From: Lachnospiraceae bacterium
Lineage (GTDB): Bacteria > Bacillota > Clostridia > Lachnospirales > Lachnospiraceae
NCBI GenBank assembly: GCA_900168235.1
Contig: FUZG01000017.1
Span: 1 to 63,266 of the forward strand
Reading direction: 5' to 3'
Length of the DNA: 63,266 nt
Shown here: piece after piece, positions 7,188 to 14,922 of the stretch
Numbering within the stretch: position 1 is the first letter of the stretch
How the letters are laid out: every line of letters begins with the position of its first letter
Made by a program: the position numbers and the translations under genes
Notes under the pieces: generated by a model
What the model was told of the DNA's origin: nothing
Database searches by the model: none
What the model saw: only the letters and a program-made list of their open reading frames with translations

Positions 7188-8377
7188 GTGTTATGCAAGT
7201 TCGCTTGGCGAGGTTTTGTCGAGCCTAGCGTAACTTGTTTAAATTCACCCAGCATCAATCTCAGATAATTCTTCATTTTTTCACTTCTTAGATTCTCTTC
7301 CGTGAGTTCAAAGTATGTGCATTTTTCTTTACATCCCTTTTTGAATGCAGGTTCAAACACCATATCTTTCTCAGGAACAAAAAATCCCTCTTTTTTTACA
7401 TAGCAGTTAGAAGCTTTTGCTTTTACCTTATCCTCGGCATCCATAAACTGGGCGACGGATTTATGTATCGCCGTATCCATGGACGGGACATAGAAGTAAT
7501 TTTTGTAGTCTTCAAAGAAGTGGTACATAGTGCCGGACTCAACAGGAATATGCATCTCTCCGCGCAGATCGTGAGCAGATACAGAGATGCCGTTTGAGGA
7601 TAAACAGCACTCTGAAGGAATCGGAAAACTAAGATTGAAATTTAGTATGAGTTCCTTAGGAACACTGCATGGATCGGTTGGATCAACTGCGAGTTCTGCG
7701 CTTTCAAGTGATATCCGTGTATAGTTCCACTCTTTTGAAAACAGGAATACATAGTGGAGTATGGGCAAAATTTCGCACATACCCAGTACATCGTCATGGT
7801 TATGAGATAGCAGGAGCTCTTTCATAGTGGGGTTTCCTGATGCAGCGAAAGCATGGAAAACCTGTATCAGCTCGCCTCCGTTATATTTATCCTCTCTATT
7901 AATGCCGAGAAAGAGCTCGATGGTTTTCTGCTTCATGTTTGGCAATCCCAAAAGTTTTTTATAGGGAGAGATGAGGCGGTAAATATCAAAACCTGAGTCG
8001 GTCGTGAGACAGGATGGTATCTCATTTTCGCTGTATCCAGCGTTTTTTAGGCGGGCTTCCAGAAAAGGCAGATCGAATCTGTATCCGTTAAAAGATATGA
8101 TCTTCGGGTCTTTTCTTCCTGCCAGGAATGACAGGAGAGAAGAGAGGAGTTCATTTTCCTCTGTTTCCTTCTCTGCCAGCATTAACCGGAGTATCCACTG
8201 GGAATCGGGATCATCAGGGTCATTACGGAACATGAGTCCGATAAGGTAGACCATGGAATAATCCCGGGAAAGTCCTGTGGTTTCTATGTCGAGAAATATT
8301 CCGTCTGAGGAACCTACAAGGCAGTCATAAGTTTTTTGATTAGAAATTTTGCATAAAAAGTTGTCAATTATAAGCAT
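7181..8377 (-). CDS. Ribonuclease H-like (DEDD) exonuclease, YprB-type
   Basis: A 398-residue protein with a 3'-5' exonuclease fold in its N-terminal half: Exo I FLDIETTGLS (residues 27-36), Exo II SFNGYRFDLPFLEARL and Exo III HNHDDVLGMCEI. These supply the metal-binding acidic residues of the DEDD superfamily. The C-terminal half is unassigned. The last 19 residues (after GEF) are encoded by REP-like copy C, so the native end has been replaced or extended by the repeat. ATG 8377 is forced, since no other start precedes the Exo I motif, yet no ribosome binding site lies upstream. A TATAAT on the minus strand (8390-8385) places the likely transcript start at or next to the ATG, so the mRNA may be leaderless. 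Confidence 0.82.
   Translation of the reverse strand: MLIIDNFLCKISNQKTYDCLVGSSDGIFLDIETTGLSRDYSMVYLIGLMFRNDPDDPDSQWILRLMLAEKETEENELLSSLLSFLAGRKDPKIISFNGYRFDLPFLEARLKNAGYSENEIPSCLTTDSGFDIYRLISPYKKLLGLPNMKQKTIELFLGINREDKYNGGELIQVFHAFAASGNPTMKELLLSHNHDDVLGMCEILPILHYVFLFSKEWNYTRISLESAELAVDPTDPCSVPKELILNFNLSFPIPSECCLSSNGISVSAHDLRGEMHIPVESGTMYHFFEDYKNYFYVPSMDTAIHKSVAQFMDAEDKVKAKASNCYVKKEGFFVPEKDMVFEPAFKKGCKEKCTYFELTEENLRSEKMKNYLRLMLGEFKQVTLGSTKPRQANLHNTH
7196..7237. repeat. REP-like palindrome copy C (overlaps exonuclease 3' coding end)
   Basis: Arms CAAGTTCGCT and AGCGTAACTTG enclose TGGCGAGG-TTTTGT-CGAGCCT. On the minus strand the whole element is translated as the last residues of the exonuclease. 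Copy F at 19918-19959 is nearly identical. Confidence 0.78.
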
Positions 8378-8796
8378 ATTTGTTATTATAAATTTAAGAT
8401 TACAGGGGGAAATCGATATGATTTTCGTTCGGTCAGGGATGCTTTAATATACAATAAAAGCCATAACGAAAGGGCTTTTGTTGTATATTTTTTCGTTAGG
8501 CATACCCGCCGGCAATGCCTATTATAACATGGGGATTGTAAGGAACTCTACCGGAATAATGAAATGTGGATCGCCAGAACTACGTATTGACGGTTAATGA
8601 GTATCTGTCCTGGTTTATATGAGTGTTTTTTGCGTGGCAGTGAAAAGCAGATTTTTCCACATCATTTTCGATGAGGTTTTTTCAGTTCTTGTGACGTTTA
8701 GTAGGCGTCATTCTGTCCATTCAGGTCTGAATGGTAGAAATCCAATTTTTATTTGTAATCTGGCGTATCAAAATTTTAAGGAAAGAGGGTCTGAGA
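8378..8796. other. Divergent intergenic region between exonuclease and rnf operon
   Basis: It holds an orphan plus-strand terminator (8447-8493), a second hairpin AGGCAT 8498-8503 with ATGCCT 8515-8520, and a hairpin CCATTCA 8717-8723 with TGAATGG 8728-8734. RnfC's site AAGGAAAGAGGG is at 8779-8789. No convincing sigma-A pair could be placed for rnf. The long structured leader suggests post-initiation control, but no known riboswitch class was recognised. Confidence 0.5.
8447..8493 (+). terminator. Orphan intrinsic terminator upstream of rnf
   Basis: ATATACAATAAAAGCC (8447-8462) pairs with GGCTTTTGTTGTATAT (8473-8488, one G-U), followed by six Ts. No plus-strand gene lies between it and the earlier cheR terminator. 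It therefore ends either a short unannotated RNA begun in 8378-8446 or an attenuated rnf leader. Confidence 0.75.
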
Positions 8797-10173
8797 ATGT
8801 CACAGTATACTTTCAGTGGCGGTATCCATCCTTACGACGGTAAAGAATTGTCTAAGGATAAGCCAATCAAGGAAGTGTTGCCAAAAGGCGATCTCGTCTA
8901 TCCGCTGTCCCAGCACATCGGAGCTCCTGCAAAACCTGTAGTAAGTGTCGGAGACAAGGTTAAGACAGGACAGATGATCGCAGAGGCAGGCGGATTTGTA
9001 TCGGCAAATATCTTCGCCACAGTCAGCGGTACCGTCAAGAAAATCGAAAAGCATCGTGTTCCTGTCGGAGACATGGTGGATTCCATCATTATCGAAAATG
9101 ATGGTCTCTATGATGAGGTTGAATACCCCGCATCCAAGGGACTGGATGCCATGTCAAAAGAAGAAATCCTTGCGGCTGTTAAAAATGCCGGAGTTGTAGG
9201 AATGGGCGGAGCCGGATTCCCTACACACGTGAAGCTGGCGCCGAAGGATCCTTCAAAGATCGACTACATTATCGCGAACTGCGCGGAGTGTGAGCCGTAT
9301 CTGACCAGCGATTATCGCCGTATGATGGAAACACCGGAGCTTCTGATCGGCGGAATGAAGTGTGTTCTTAAGCTTTTTGACAATGCAAAGGGCATTATCG
9401 CCATTGAGGACAATAAGCCTGATGCCATCGACCTGCTTTCAAGGCTCACAAAGAATGAACCCAGGATCGAAGTATATGCGCTTCGCACAAAGTATCCCCA
9501 GGGTTCAGAGCGTCATTTAATTTATGCCTGCACACATAGGCAGATCAATTCTAAAATGCTTCCTGCAGATGCGGGATGTATCGTAGATAACTGTGATACC
9601 CTTGTTGCAATTAATGATGCGGTTAATAATAACCGTCCGCTGATGAACCGTATAGTTACGGTCACAGGGGATTCCATTGCTGACCCCAGAAACTTCAAAG
9701 TCCGCTGCGGTACAAATTACAGAGAGCTTCTCGATGAGGCTGGCGGATTTATAGAGGGAAAAGAGCCGGAGACTATCATTTCCGGCGGTCCTATGATGGG
9801 ATTTTCACTCTTTGATCTGGATGTTCCTGTTACAAAGACATCCTCAGCATTGCTGTGTCTTTCCTATGACGAAGTCGCACATTCACGTGAGACCGCATGT
9901 ATCAACTGCGGACGATGCGTAGAAGCGTGCCCTGAAAAACTGGTGCCTTCTCAGCTCGCAACATTTGCAGAGCATGAAAATTACGATGAGTTCAATAAGC
10001 TTTTCGGAAAAGAATGTATCGAGTGCGGTTCCTGCTCATACGTTTGTCCCGCAAAGCGTCAGCTCTGCCAGGCTATCAAGTCTATGAAGAAACTGAGTAT
10101 CGGTCGTGACCGTGCTATGGCTGAAGCTGCAAAAAAGAAGGCTGAAGAAAAAGCGAAAGGTGGTGATCAGTGA
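8797..10173 (+). CDS. rnfC: Rnf complex subunit RnfC (NADH-oxidising)
   Basis: A 458-residue peripheral subunit of the ferredoxin:NAD+ oxidoreductase (Rnf), which couples electron flow from reduced ferredoxin to NAD+ with Na+ or H+ export. Visible are the N-terminal barrel-sandwich segment (GDKVKTGQMIAEAGG), the nucleotide/FMN glycine loop GMGGAGFPTHVKL, and two C-terminal 4Fe-4S sets, CINCGRCVEACP and CIECGSCSYVCPAKRQLC. ATG 8797 follows AAGGAAAGAGGG. An upstream in-frame ATG at 8731 has no site and lies in a hairpin. It is the first gene of rnfCDGEAB and overlaps rnfD. Confidence 0.95.
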   Translation: MSQYTFSGGIHPYDGKELSKDKPIKEVLPKGDLVYPLSQHIGAPAKPVVSVGDKVKTGQMIAEAGGFVSANIFATVSGTVKKIEKHRVPVGDMVDSIIIENDGLYDEVEYPASKGLDAMSKEEILAAVKNAGVVGMGGAGFPTHVKLAPKDPSKIDYIIANCAECEPYLTSDYRRMMETPELLIGGMKCVLKLFDNAKGIIAIEDNKPDAIDLLSRLTKNEPRIEVYALRTKYPQGSERHLIYACTHRQINSKMLPADAGCIVDNCDTLVAINDAVNNNRPLMNRIVTVTGDSIADPRNFKVRCGTNYRELLDEAGGFIEGKEPETIISGGPMMGFSLFDLDVPVTKTSSALLCLSYDEVAHSRETACINCGRCVEACPEKLVPSQLATFAEHENYDEFNKLFGKECIECGSCSYVCPAKRQLCQAIKSMKKLSIGRDRAMAEAAKKKAEEKAKGGDQ

Positions 10174-11129
10174 TGGCAGAAGAGAATAAGCTCTTAAATG
10201 TTTCTGCGAACCCGCATATCCGGGACAAGATCACTACTCAGAAGATCATGCTCTACGTCATCATAGGTCTTATGCCGGCAACGGCATTTGGTATCTGGCA
10301 TTTTGGAGCATATGCGATCGCAGTTATCCTTACAACAACGATCTCCAGTATGATCTTTGAATATCTGTATGAAAAGATCATGCACCTGCCCATAACAGTG
10401 TCTGACGGTTCGGCAGCACTTACGGGACTTCTCCTGGCGCTGAACATGCCGCCGAGAATCGACCTTTGGGTATGCGTACTCGGATCATTCGTAGCGATCG
10501 TCCTCGTAAAACAGCTCTTTGGCGGACTGGGACAGAACTTTATGAATCCGGCGCTCGGAGCAAGATGCTTCCTGGTAATATCATTTGCATCCAGAATGAC
10601 AAATTTTGCATATGATACATTCTCAGGCGCAACACCTCTCATGCAGTTAAAAAATGGTGAGATCGTAAATACTTACAACATGGTCATCGGTAACGAGATG
10701 GGAACCATCGGTGAAGTATCCGTCATCGCCATCGTAATAGGTGCATGTTTCCTGATGCTCATGGGAATCATCGATCTCAGGATTCCGGGAACTTATATCG
10801 TAACATTTACACTGTTCCTTATAATCTTCGGCGGACACGGTGCAAATCCGTATTTCCTTACAGGTGAGCTTGCAGGCGGCGGTCTCATGCTCGGTGCTTT
10901 CTTTATGGCAACTGACTATGTTTCAAGCCCCATCACCACAAAAGGAAAGATCATATTCGGTATCATCCTTGGAATACTTACAGGTATCTTCCGTATTTTT
11001 GCCAGCGGAGCAGAGGGTGTTTCCTATGCGATCATCATCGGCAACCTTCTGGTACCCCTTATCGAGAGATGGGCACCTCTTAAGTGCTTCGGCTATGTGA
11101 AGCCTCAGAAAGGAGGTAAGAAAGCATGA
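10173..11129 (+). CDS. rnfD: Rnf complex subunit RnfD (membrane flavoprotein)
   Basis: A 318-residue integral membrane subunit with about eight hydrophobic segments, homologous to NqrB. The threonine of FSGAT (about residue 154) is the expected covalent FMN attachment site, modified by ApbE encoded at the end of the operon. It takes part in electron transfer across the membrane. ATG 10173 overlaps the rnfC stop; a GTG three bases earlier is possible. The AAAGGTGGTGAT sequence serves as ribosome binding site. It ends in an ATGA overlap with rnfG. Confidence 0.94.
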   Translation: MAEENKLLNVSANPHIRDKITTQKIMLYVIIGLMPATAFGIWHFGAYAIAVILTTTISSMIFEYLYEKIMHLPITVSDGSAALTGLLLALNMPPRIDLWVCVLGSFVAIVLVKQLFGGLGQNFMNPALGARCFLVISFASRMTNFAYDTFSGATPLMQLKNGEIVNTYNMVIGNEMGTIGEVSVIAIVIGACFLMLMGIIDLRIPGTYIVTFTLFLIIFGGHGANPYFLTGELAGGGLMLGAFFMATDYVSSPITTKGKIIFGIILGILTGIFRIFASGAEGVSYAIIIGNLLVPLIERWAPLKCFGYVKPQKGGKKA

Positions 11130-11698
11130 GTAAAGAAGTCAAGAATACACTGATTATGACTGCCATCGCTCTTGTTTTCGGTCTGATCCTCGGTATAGTG
11201 CATGAGGTTACGGCTGAACCCATCCGTATCCAGAATGAAAAAACATTGAACGAAGCTTATCAGGCGGTTCTTTCAGATGCAGAGACCTTTGAAGATACAG
11301 AGATCGATGCAGAAGAAAATGAAGAGCTGAACGCATGTGTTGATTCCGTACTCACAGGACTCGATGCAGACGGAGAAGAAGTAGGTTACGTTATCAACGT
11401 TACAAGCCACGGCGGATACGGCGGAGATATCACATTCTCAATGGGTGTTGATTCATCAGGCTCTATTGAGGGAATCTCCATCACAGATATCGATGAGACA
11501 CCGGGACTTGGTATGAAGGCAAAGACAGACGATGAATGGCTTCCTCAGTTCTATGGAGAGGACAGCGAAACAGAGTTTGTGCTTGGCGACAATATCGAAG
11601 CCATCACAAGTGCAACCTTTACATCACGCTGTATCACACGCGGTGTAAACGCCGGAATGGCTTACTACAATGAAAATTATGCAGGAGGTGAAGAATAA
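11126..11698 (+). CDS. rnfG: Rnf complex subunit RnfG (covalent FMN protein)
   Basis: A 190-residue subunit with one N-terminal membrane anchor (about 8-28) and an extracytoplasmic FMN-binding domain. The motif TSAT at 161-164 places T164 as the predicted FMN-linked threonine, and TPGLGMKAKTDDEWLPQF matches the family. The site AGGAGGT (11111-11117) precedes ATG 11126. It overlaps rnfD by four bases and rnfE by one. The acidic stretch at 50-70 is part of the domain. It passes electrons between RnfD and the Fe-S subunits. Confidence 0.94.
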   Translation: MSKEVKNTLIMTAIALVFGLILGIVHEVTAEPIRIQNEKTLNEAYQAVLSDAETFEDTEIDAEENEELNACVDSVLTGLDADGEEVGYVINVTSHGGYGGDITFSMGVDSSGSIEGISITDIDETPGLGMKAKTDDEWLPQFYGEDSETEFVLGDNIEAITSATFTSRCITRGVNAGMAYYNENYAGGEE

Positions 11699-12435
11699 TG
11701 AAACCAAATACACCTCTCGAGCGTCTTTTTAACGGTATCGTTAAGGAAAATCCGACACTCGTAATCGTCCTTGGTATGTGTCCGACACTTGCCGTAACAA
11801 CATCGGCAATGAACGGTATCGGTATGGGACTGTCAACAACAGTGGTTCTTTCATTGTCCAATCTCTTTATCTCGCTCCTTAGAAAAGTGATCCCGGACGA
11901 GATAAGAATCCCGTCATTCATCGTTATCATCGCATCATTCGTAACGATCGTTGATATGCTCATGAAGGGCTTCACACCTGCGCTGTACGCATCTCTCGGA
12001 ATTTATATTCCGCTGATCGTTGTAAACTGTATCATCTTTGGAAGAGCAGAAGCGTATGCATATAAAAATGGTCCGGTCGCTTCATTCTTCGATGGTATCG
12101 GTATGGGACTCGGATTCACAATGTCCATCACAGTTATTGGCTTCATCCGTGAGCTTATCGGATCAGGTGCCATATTCGGACATCAGATCGGTAATCTCGC
12201 AGATTACACACCTTCGATCTTTGTAATGGCACCCGGTGCATTCATGGTACTGGCGGTCCTCATCACTATCCGTGCAGCCATCATCAACAATATCGAAGCA
12301 AAGAAAGGTGTACGTCTTCCGGTCACACATACTGATGAATCCGGTGCAGAGTGTTCTGCATGTGCTTTCCGCGGAAACTGTGCAGGAAAGTTTCAGGCTG
12401 TAGAGGAAGCACAGAAGGAGGCGAGTAAGAAATGA
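11698..12435 (+). CDS. rnfE: Rnf complex subunit RnfE
   Basis: A 245-residue membrane subunit related to NqrD, with six hydrophobic helices. The paired half-helix signature around VLGMCPTLAVTTSAMNG contains the cysteine thought to share a membrane Fe-S cluster with RnfA. After the last helix there is a hydrophilic tail of about 40 residues with CSACAFRGNC (Cys-x2-Cys-x5-Cys), absent from the minimal NqrD core. It starts inside the rnfG stop codon (TAATG) and overlaps rnfA by four bases. Confidence 0.93.
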   Translation: MKPNTPLERLFNGIVKENPTLVIVLGMCPTLAVTTSAMNGIGMGLSTTVVLSLSNLFISLLRKVIPDEIRIPSFIVIIASFVTIVDMLMKGFTPALYASLGIYIPLIVVNCIIFGRAEAYAYKNGPVASFFDGIGMGLGFTMSITVIGFIRELIGSGAIFGHQIGNLADYTPSIFVMAPGAFMVLAVLITIRAAIINNIEAKKGVRLPVTHTDESGAECSACAFRGNCAGKFQAVEEAQKEASKK

Positions 12436-13013
12436 GTAATGCATCACTTATCTCTATCATGCTAATGGCGATGCTAATAAATAACGTTGTCCTGTCTCAG
12501 TTCCTTGGAATCTGTCCTTTCCTTGGCGTTTCCAAAAAGGTTGAGACTGCCAGCGGCATGGGTGCGGCGGTTGTATTCGTTATCACCCTCGCAAGTATCA
12601 TATGCGGAGTGATCTATACATTTATCCTGAAGCCCTTAAATCTTGACTACTTAAATACCATCGTATTTATCCTGGTCATTGCTTCACTGGTTCAGTTTGT
12701 AGAAATGTTCCTGAAAAAGTCGATACCGAGCCTCTACAAAGCACTCGGTGTTTACCTTCCGCTGATCACAACAAACTGTGCAGTTCTTGGTGCGGTACTT
12801 CTGAATGTACAGAATGGCTACAATGTGATCCAGGGCATCGTGAATGGTTTTGCTACATCAGTTGGTTTTGCGATCTCCATCGTTATCCTTGCAGGACTTC
12901 GTGAAAAGATGCAGTACAACCGTATCCCGAAAGCAGTTCAGGGATTCCCGTTCACAATGTTTACAGCTTCCCTGATGGCTATCGCATTCTGCGGATTTTC
13001 AGGACTCAAATAA
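12432..13013 (+). CDS. rnfA: Rnf complex subunit RnfA
   Basis: A 193-residue membrane subunit related to NqrE, with six transmembrane helices. The signature VVLSQFLGICPFLGVSKK provides one cluster-ligand cysteine, and TTNCAVLGAVL the other. With RnfE it forms the inverted-topology pair that holds a 2Fe-2S centre in the membrane. It overlaps rnfE (ATGA). A 60-base gap with a small hairpin (CGAATATTATTCG) separates it from rnfB, the only sizeable gap within the operon. Confidence 0.94.
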   Translation: MSNASLISIMLMAMLINNVVLSQFLGICPFLGVSKKVETASGMGAAVVFVITLASIICGVIYTFILKPLNLDYLNTIVFILVIASLVQFVEMFLKKSIPSLYKALGVYLPLITTNCAVLGAVLLNVQNGYNVIQGIVNGFATSVGFAISIVILAGLREKMQYNRIPKAVQGFPFTMFTASLMAIAFCGFSGLK

Positions 13014-13073
13014 GAAAAAAGGTAAGAGCTGGACGAATATTATTCGCCTAAAACTCTGGAATGAGAGGAAAAT

Positions 13074-13865
13074 ATGGGTATTTTGATCGCTACCGTCTGC
13101 GTAACTGCGGTCGGCCTGTTCGTCGGAGTATTCCTGAGCGTTGCCGGCAAAAAGTTCGCAGTCGAAGTCGATGAAAGAGAAGATAAGATCCTGGCGGTCC
13201 TGCCCGGTGCAAACTGCGGCGGATGCGGTCAGGCAGGATGTGCTGCAATGGCTCATGCGATCGTTACGGGAGCAGCACCGGTAAACGGCTGTCCTGTAGG
13301 CGGTGAACCTGTAGCAGAAAAAATCGCAGGTATCATGGGTCAGACAGTTTCCGCAGAGGAACCGAAGGTTGCATTTGTAAAGTGCGCCGGAACCTGCGTA
13401 AAAGCAAAAGATAAGTCAGTTTATACAGGTCAGATGGACTGTAAGATGCTCAGCATGACACCGGGCGGCGGACCGAAAGCCTGCCAGTACGGCTGTCTTG
13501 GCGGCGGAACCTGCGTACGTGTATGTGCATTTGACGCGATCCACATTATTGACGGCGTAGCAAAGGTTGATCCGGAAAAATGTAAGGCATGCGGAAAATG
13601 TATCGAGAATTGTCCGAGACACATGATCGAGCTTAAGCCTAAGAAGAATAAGTATGCGGTAGAGTGTTCTTCTAAGGATAAAGGACCTGCTGTCATGAAG
13701 GTCTGCGAGGCAGGATGTATCGGATGTGGTCTTTGTGAGAAAAATTGTCCGAAGGATGCGATCCATGTTGTCGACAATATCGCTCATATCGACTATGATA
13801 AGTGTGTGAGCTGCAGTCTTTGCGCACAGAAGTGCCCGAAGAAGGTAATCACAAAACTCGGATAA
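13074..13865 (+). CDS. rnfB: Rnf complex subunit RnfB (ferredoxin-like)
   Basis: A 263-residue subunit that accepts electrons from reduced ferredoxin. It has an N-terminal membrane anchor (3-24), the Fe-S domain NCGGCGQAGCAAMAHAI with GCPVGG, then ferredoxin-type repeats: CQYGCLGGGTCVRVC, CKACGKCIENCP, CIGCGLCEKNCP and CVSCSLCAQKCP. The AGAGGAAA site precedes ATG 13074. Placing rnfB last (C-D-G-E-A-B) is the clostridial/acetogen order. apbE follows 15 bases later. Confidence 0.95.
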   Translation: MGILIATVCVTAVGLFVGVFLSVAGKKFAVEVDEREDKILAVLPGANCGGCGQAGCAAMAHAIVTGAAPVNGCPVGGEPVAEKIAGIMGQTVSAEEPKVAFVKCAGTCVKAKDKSVYTGQMDCKMLSMTPGGGPKACQYGCLGGGTCVRVCAFDAIHIIDGVAKVDPEKCKACGKCIENCPRHMIELKPKKNKYAVECSSKDKGPAVMKVCEAGCIGCGLCEKNCPKDAIHVVDNIAHIDYDKCVSCSLCAQKCPKKVITKLG

Positions 13866-13880
13866 AAGGATCAGATCACA

Positions 13881-14888
13881 TTGATTAAGTTTTATAAAAA
13901 AATGATATTTGGGGTGGCAGCACTTGCTGTCACTCTGGGAATGGTGGGCTGCGCTCAGAGAGTGCAGCCCATTTCCGGTACAAACTTTGTTCTGGATACA
14001 GTTGCTACGATAACTATCTACGATTCAAAAGATAAGACTCTTATAGACGATACGTTCTCGCTTTGCAGGGAATACGAAGATATGCTCTCTGCTCAGAAAG
14101 ATGATTCGGATATCGGACGGATAAATTCAGCACACGGCGCGGATGTGGAAGTGTCGGAAGATACTATAGAGCTCCTCACAACAGCAGTCCACTATGCAGA
14201 GCTTACGGACGGCGCATTTGATGTCACGATATATCCTGTGAGCAAGCTCTGGGACTTTCGTTCCGGGGACGCAACAGTTCCTGAGGAGCAAAAAATTGAA
14301 GAGGCTTTGAAGCACGTGGACTATCACTGCATAGAGATAGATCCTGTGCAAAAAAAAGTACATCTTACGGATCCTGAGGCTGAGATAGACTTAGGGGGTA
14401 TTGCGAAGGGTTATATAGCCGACCGCCTGAAAGAATTTCTTGCAGGCAGAGGTGTAAACAGTGCTATAATCAACTTAGGCGGTAACGTCATTACGATAGG
14501 ACATAATCCTAACGGAAAACCCTTCAGGATAGGTGTCCAGAAACCCTTCGGAGATACAAACGAAGTGCTTTTTCCTGTGGAATCGGAGAGCAGTTCTGTT
14601 GTAAGTTCCGGACCGTATGAGCGTTGCTTTGAAAAGGACGGGAAACTATATTTTCATATATTGGATCCGGCGACAGGGTTTCCTTCAGAGTCTGAACTGA
14701 ACGGAGTCACCATCGTTTCACCGGATTCGGTAGACGGAGATGCTCTCAGCACATCATGCTTCGTGCTGGGACCTGAAAAAGGACAAAATCTTGTACGTGC
14801 CATAAATGAGGAGAAGGGACTCTCAGGTACGGACAATGAAATAAAGGCGTATTTCATCGATAAAAATAATAAGGTCATTAACAGGTAA
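13881..14888 (+). CDS. apbE: FAD:protein FMN transferase (ApbE), lipoprotein
   Basis: A 335-residue enzyme that moves FMN from FAD onto threonines of RnfD and RnfG outside the membrane. An N-terminal lipoprotein signal (FGVAALAVTLGMVGC, cysteine at about 24) anchors it. Family motifs are LDTVATITIYD, LGGIAKGYIADRL, NLGGNVITIG and the metal/FAD region SPDSVDGDALSTSCFVLG. TTG 13881 is chosen, because AAAAGGA lies ten bases upstream and the lipoprotein signal then has its basic N-terminus. ATG 13902 would shorten the basic region and lacks a site. It is co-transcribed with rnf and supplies its maturation. Confidence 0.93.
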   Translation: MIKFYKKMIFGVAALAVTLGMVGCAQRVQPISGTNFVLDTVATITIYDSKDKTLIDDTFSLCREYEDMLSAQKDDSDIGRINSAHGADVEVSEDTIELLTTAVHYAELTDGAFDVTIYPVSKLWDFRSGDATVPEEQKIEEALKHVDYHCIEIDPVQKKVHLTDPEAEIDLGGIAKGYIADRLKEFLAGRGVNSAIINLGGNVITIGHNPNGKPFRIGVQKPFGDTNEVLFPVESESSSVVSSGPYERCFEKDGKLYFHILDPATGFPSESELNGVTIVSPDSVDGDALSTSCFVLGPEKGQNLVRAINEEKGLSGTDNEIKAYFIDKNNKVINR

Positions 14889-14922
14889 CGATTGTTAGTC
14901 TGAATAATGGGGGAATAAGACT

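Noticed and set aside
7091-7237. CRISPR array
   Set aside because: The repeats vary in arms and spacing, there are only three in a row, they are palindromic throughout, and no cas genes are present.
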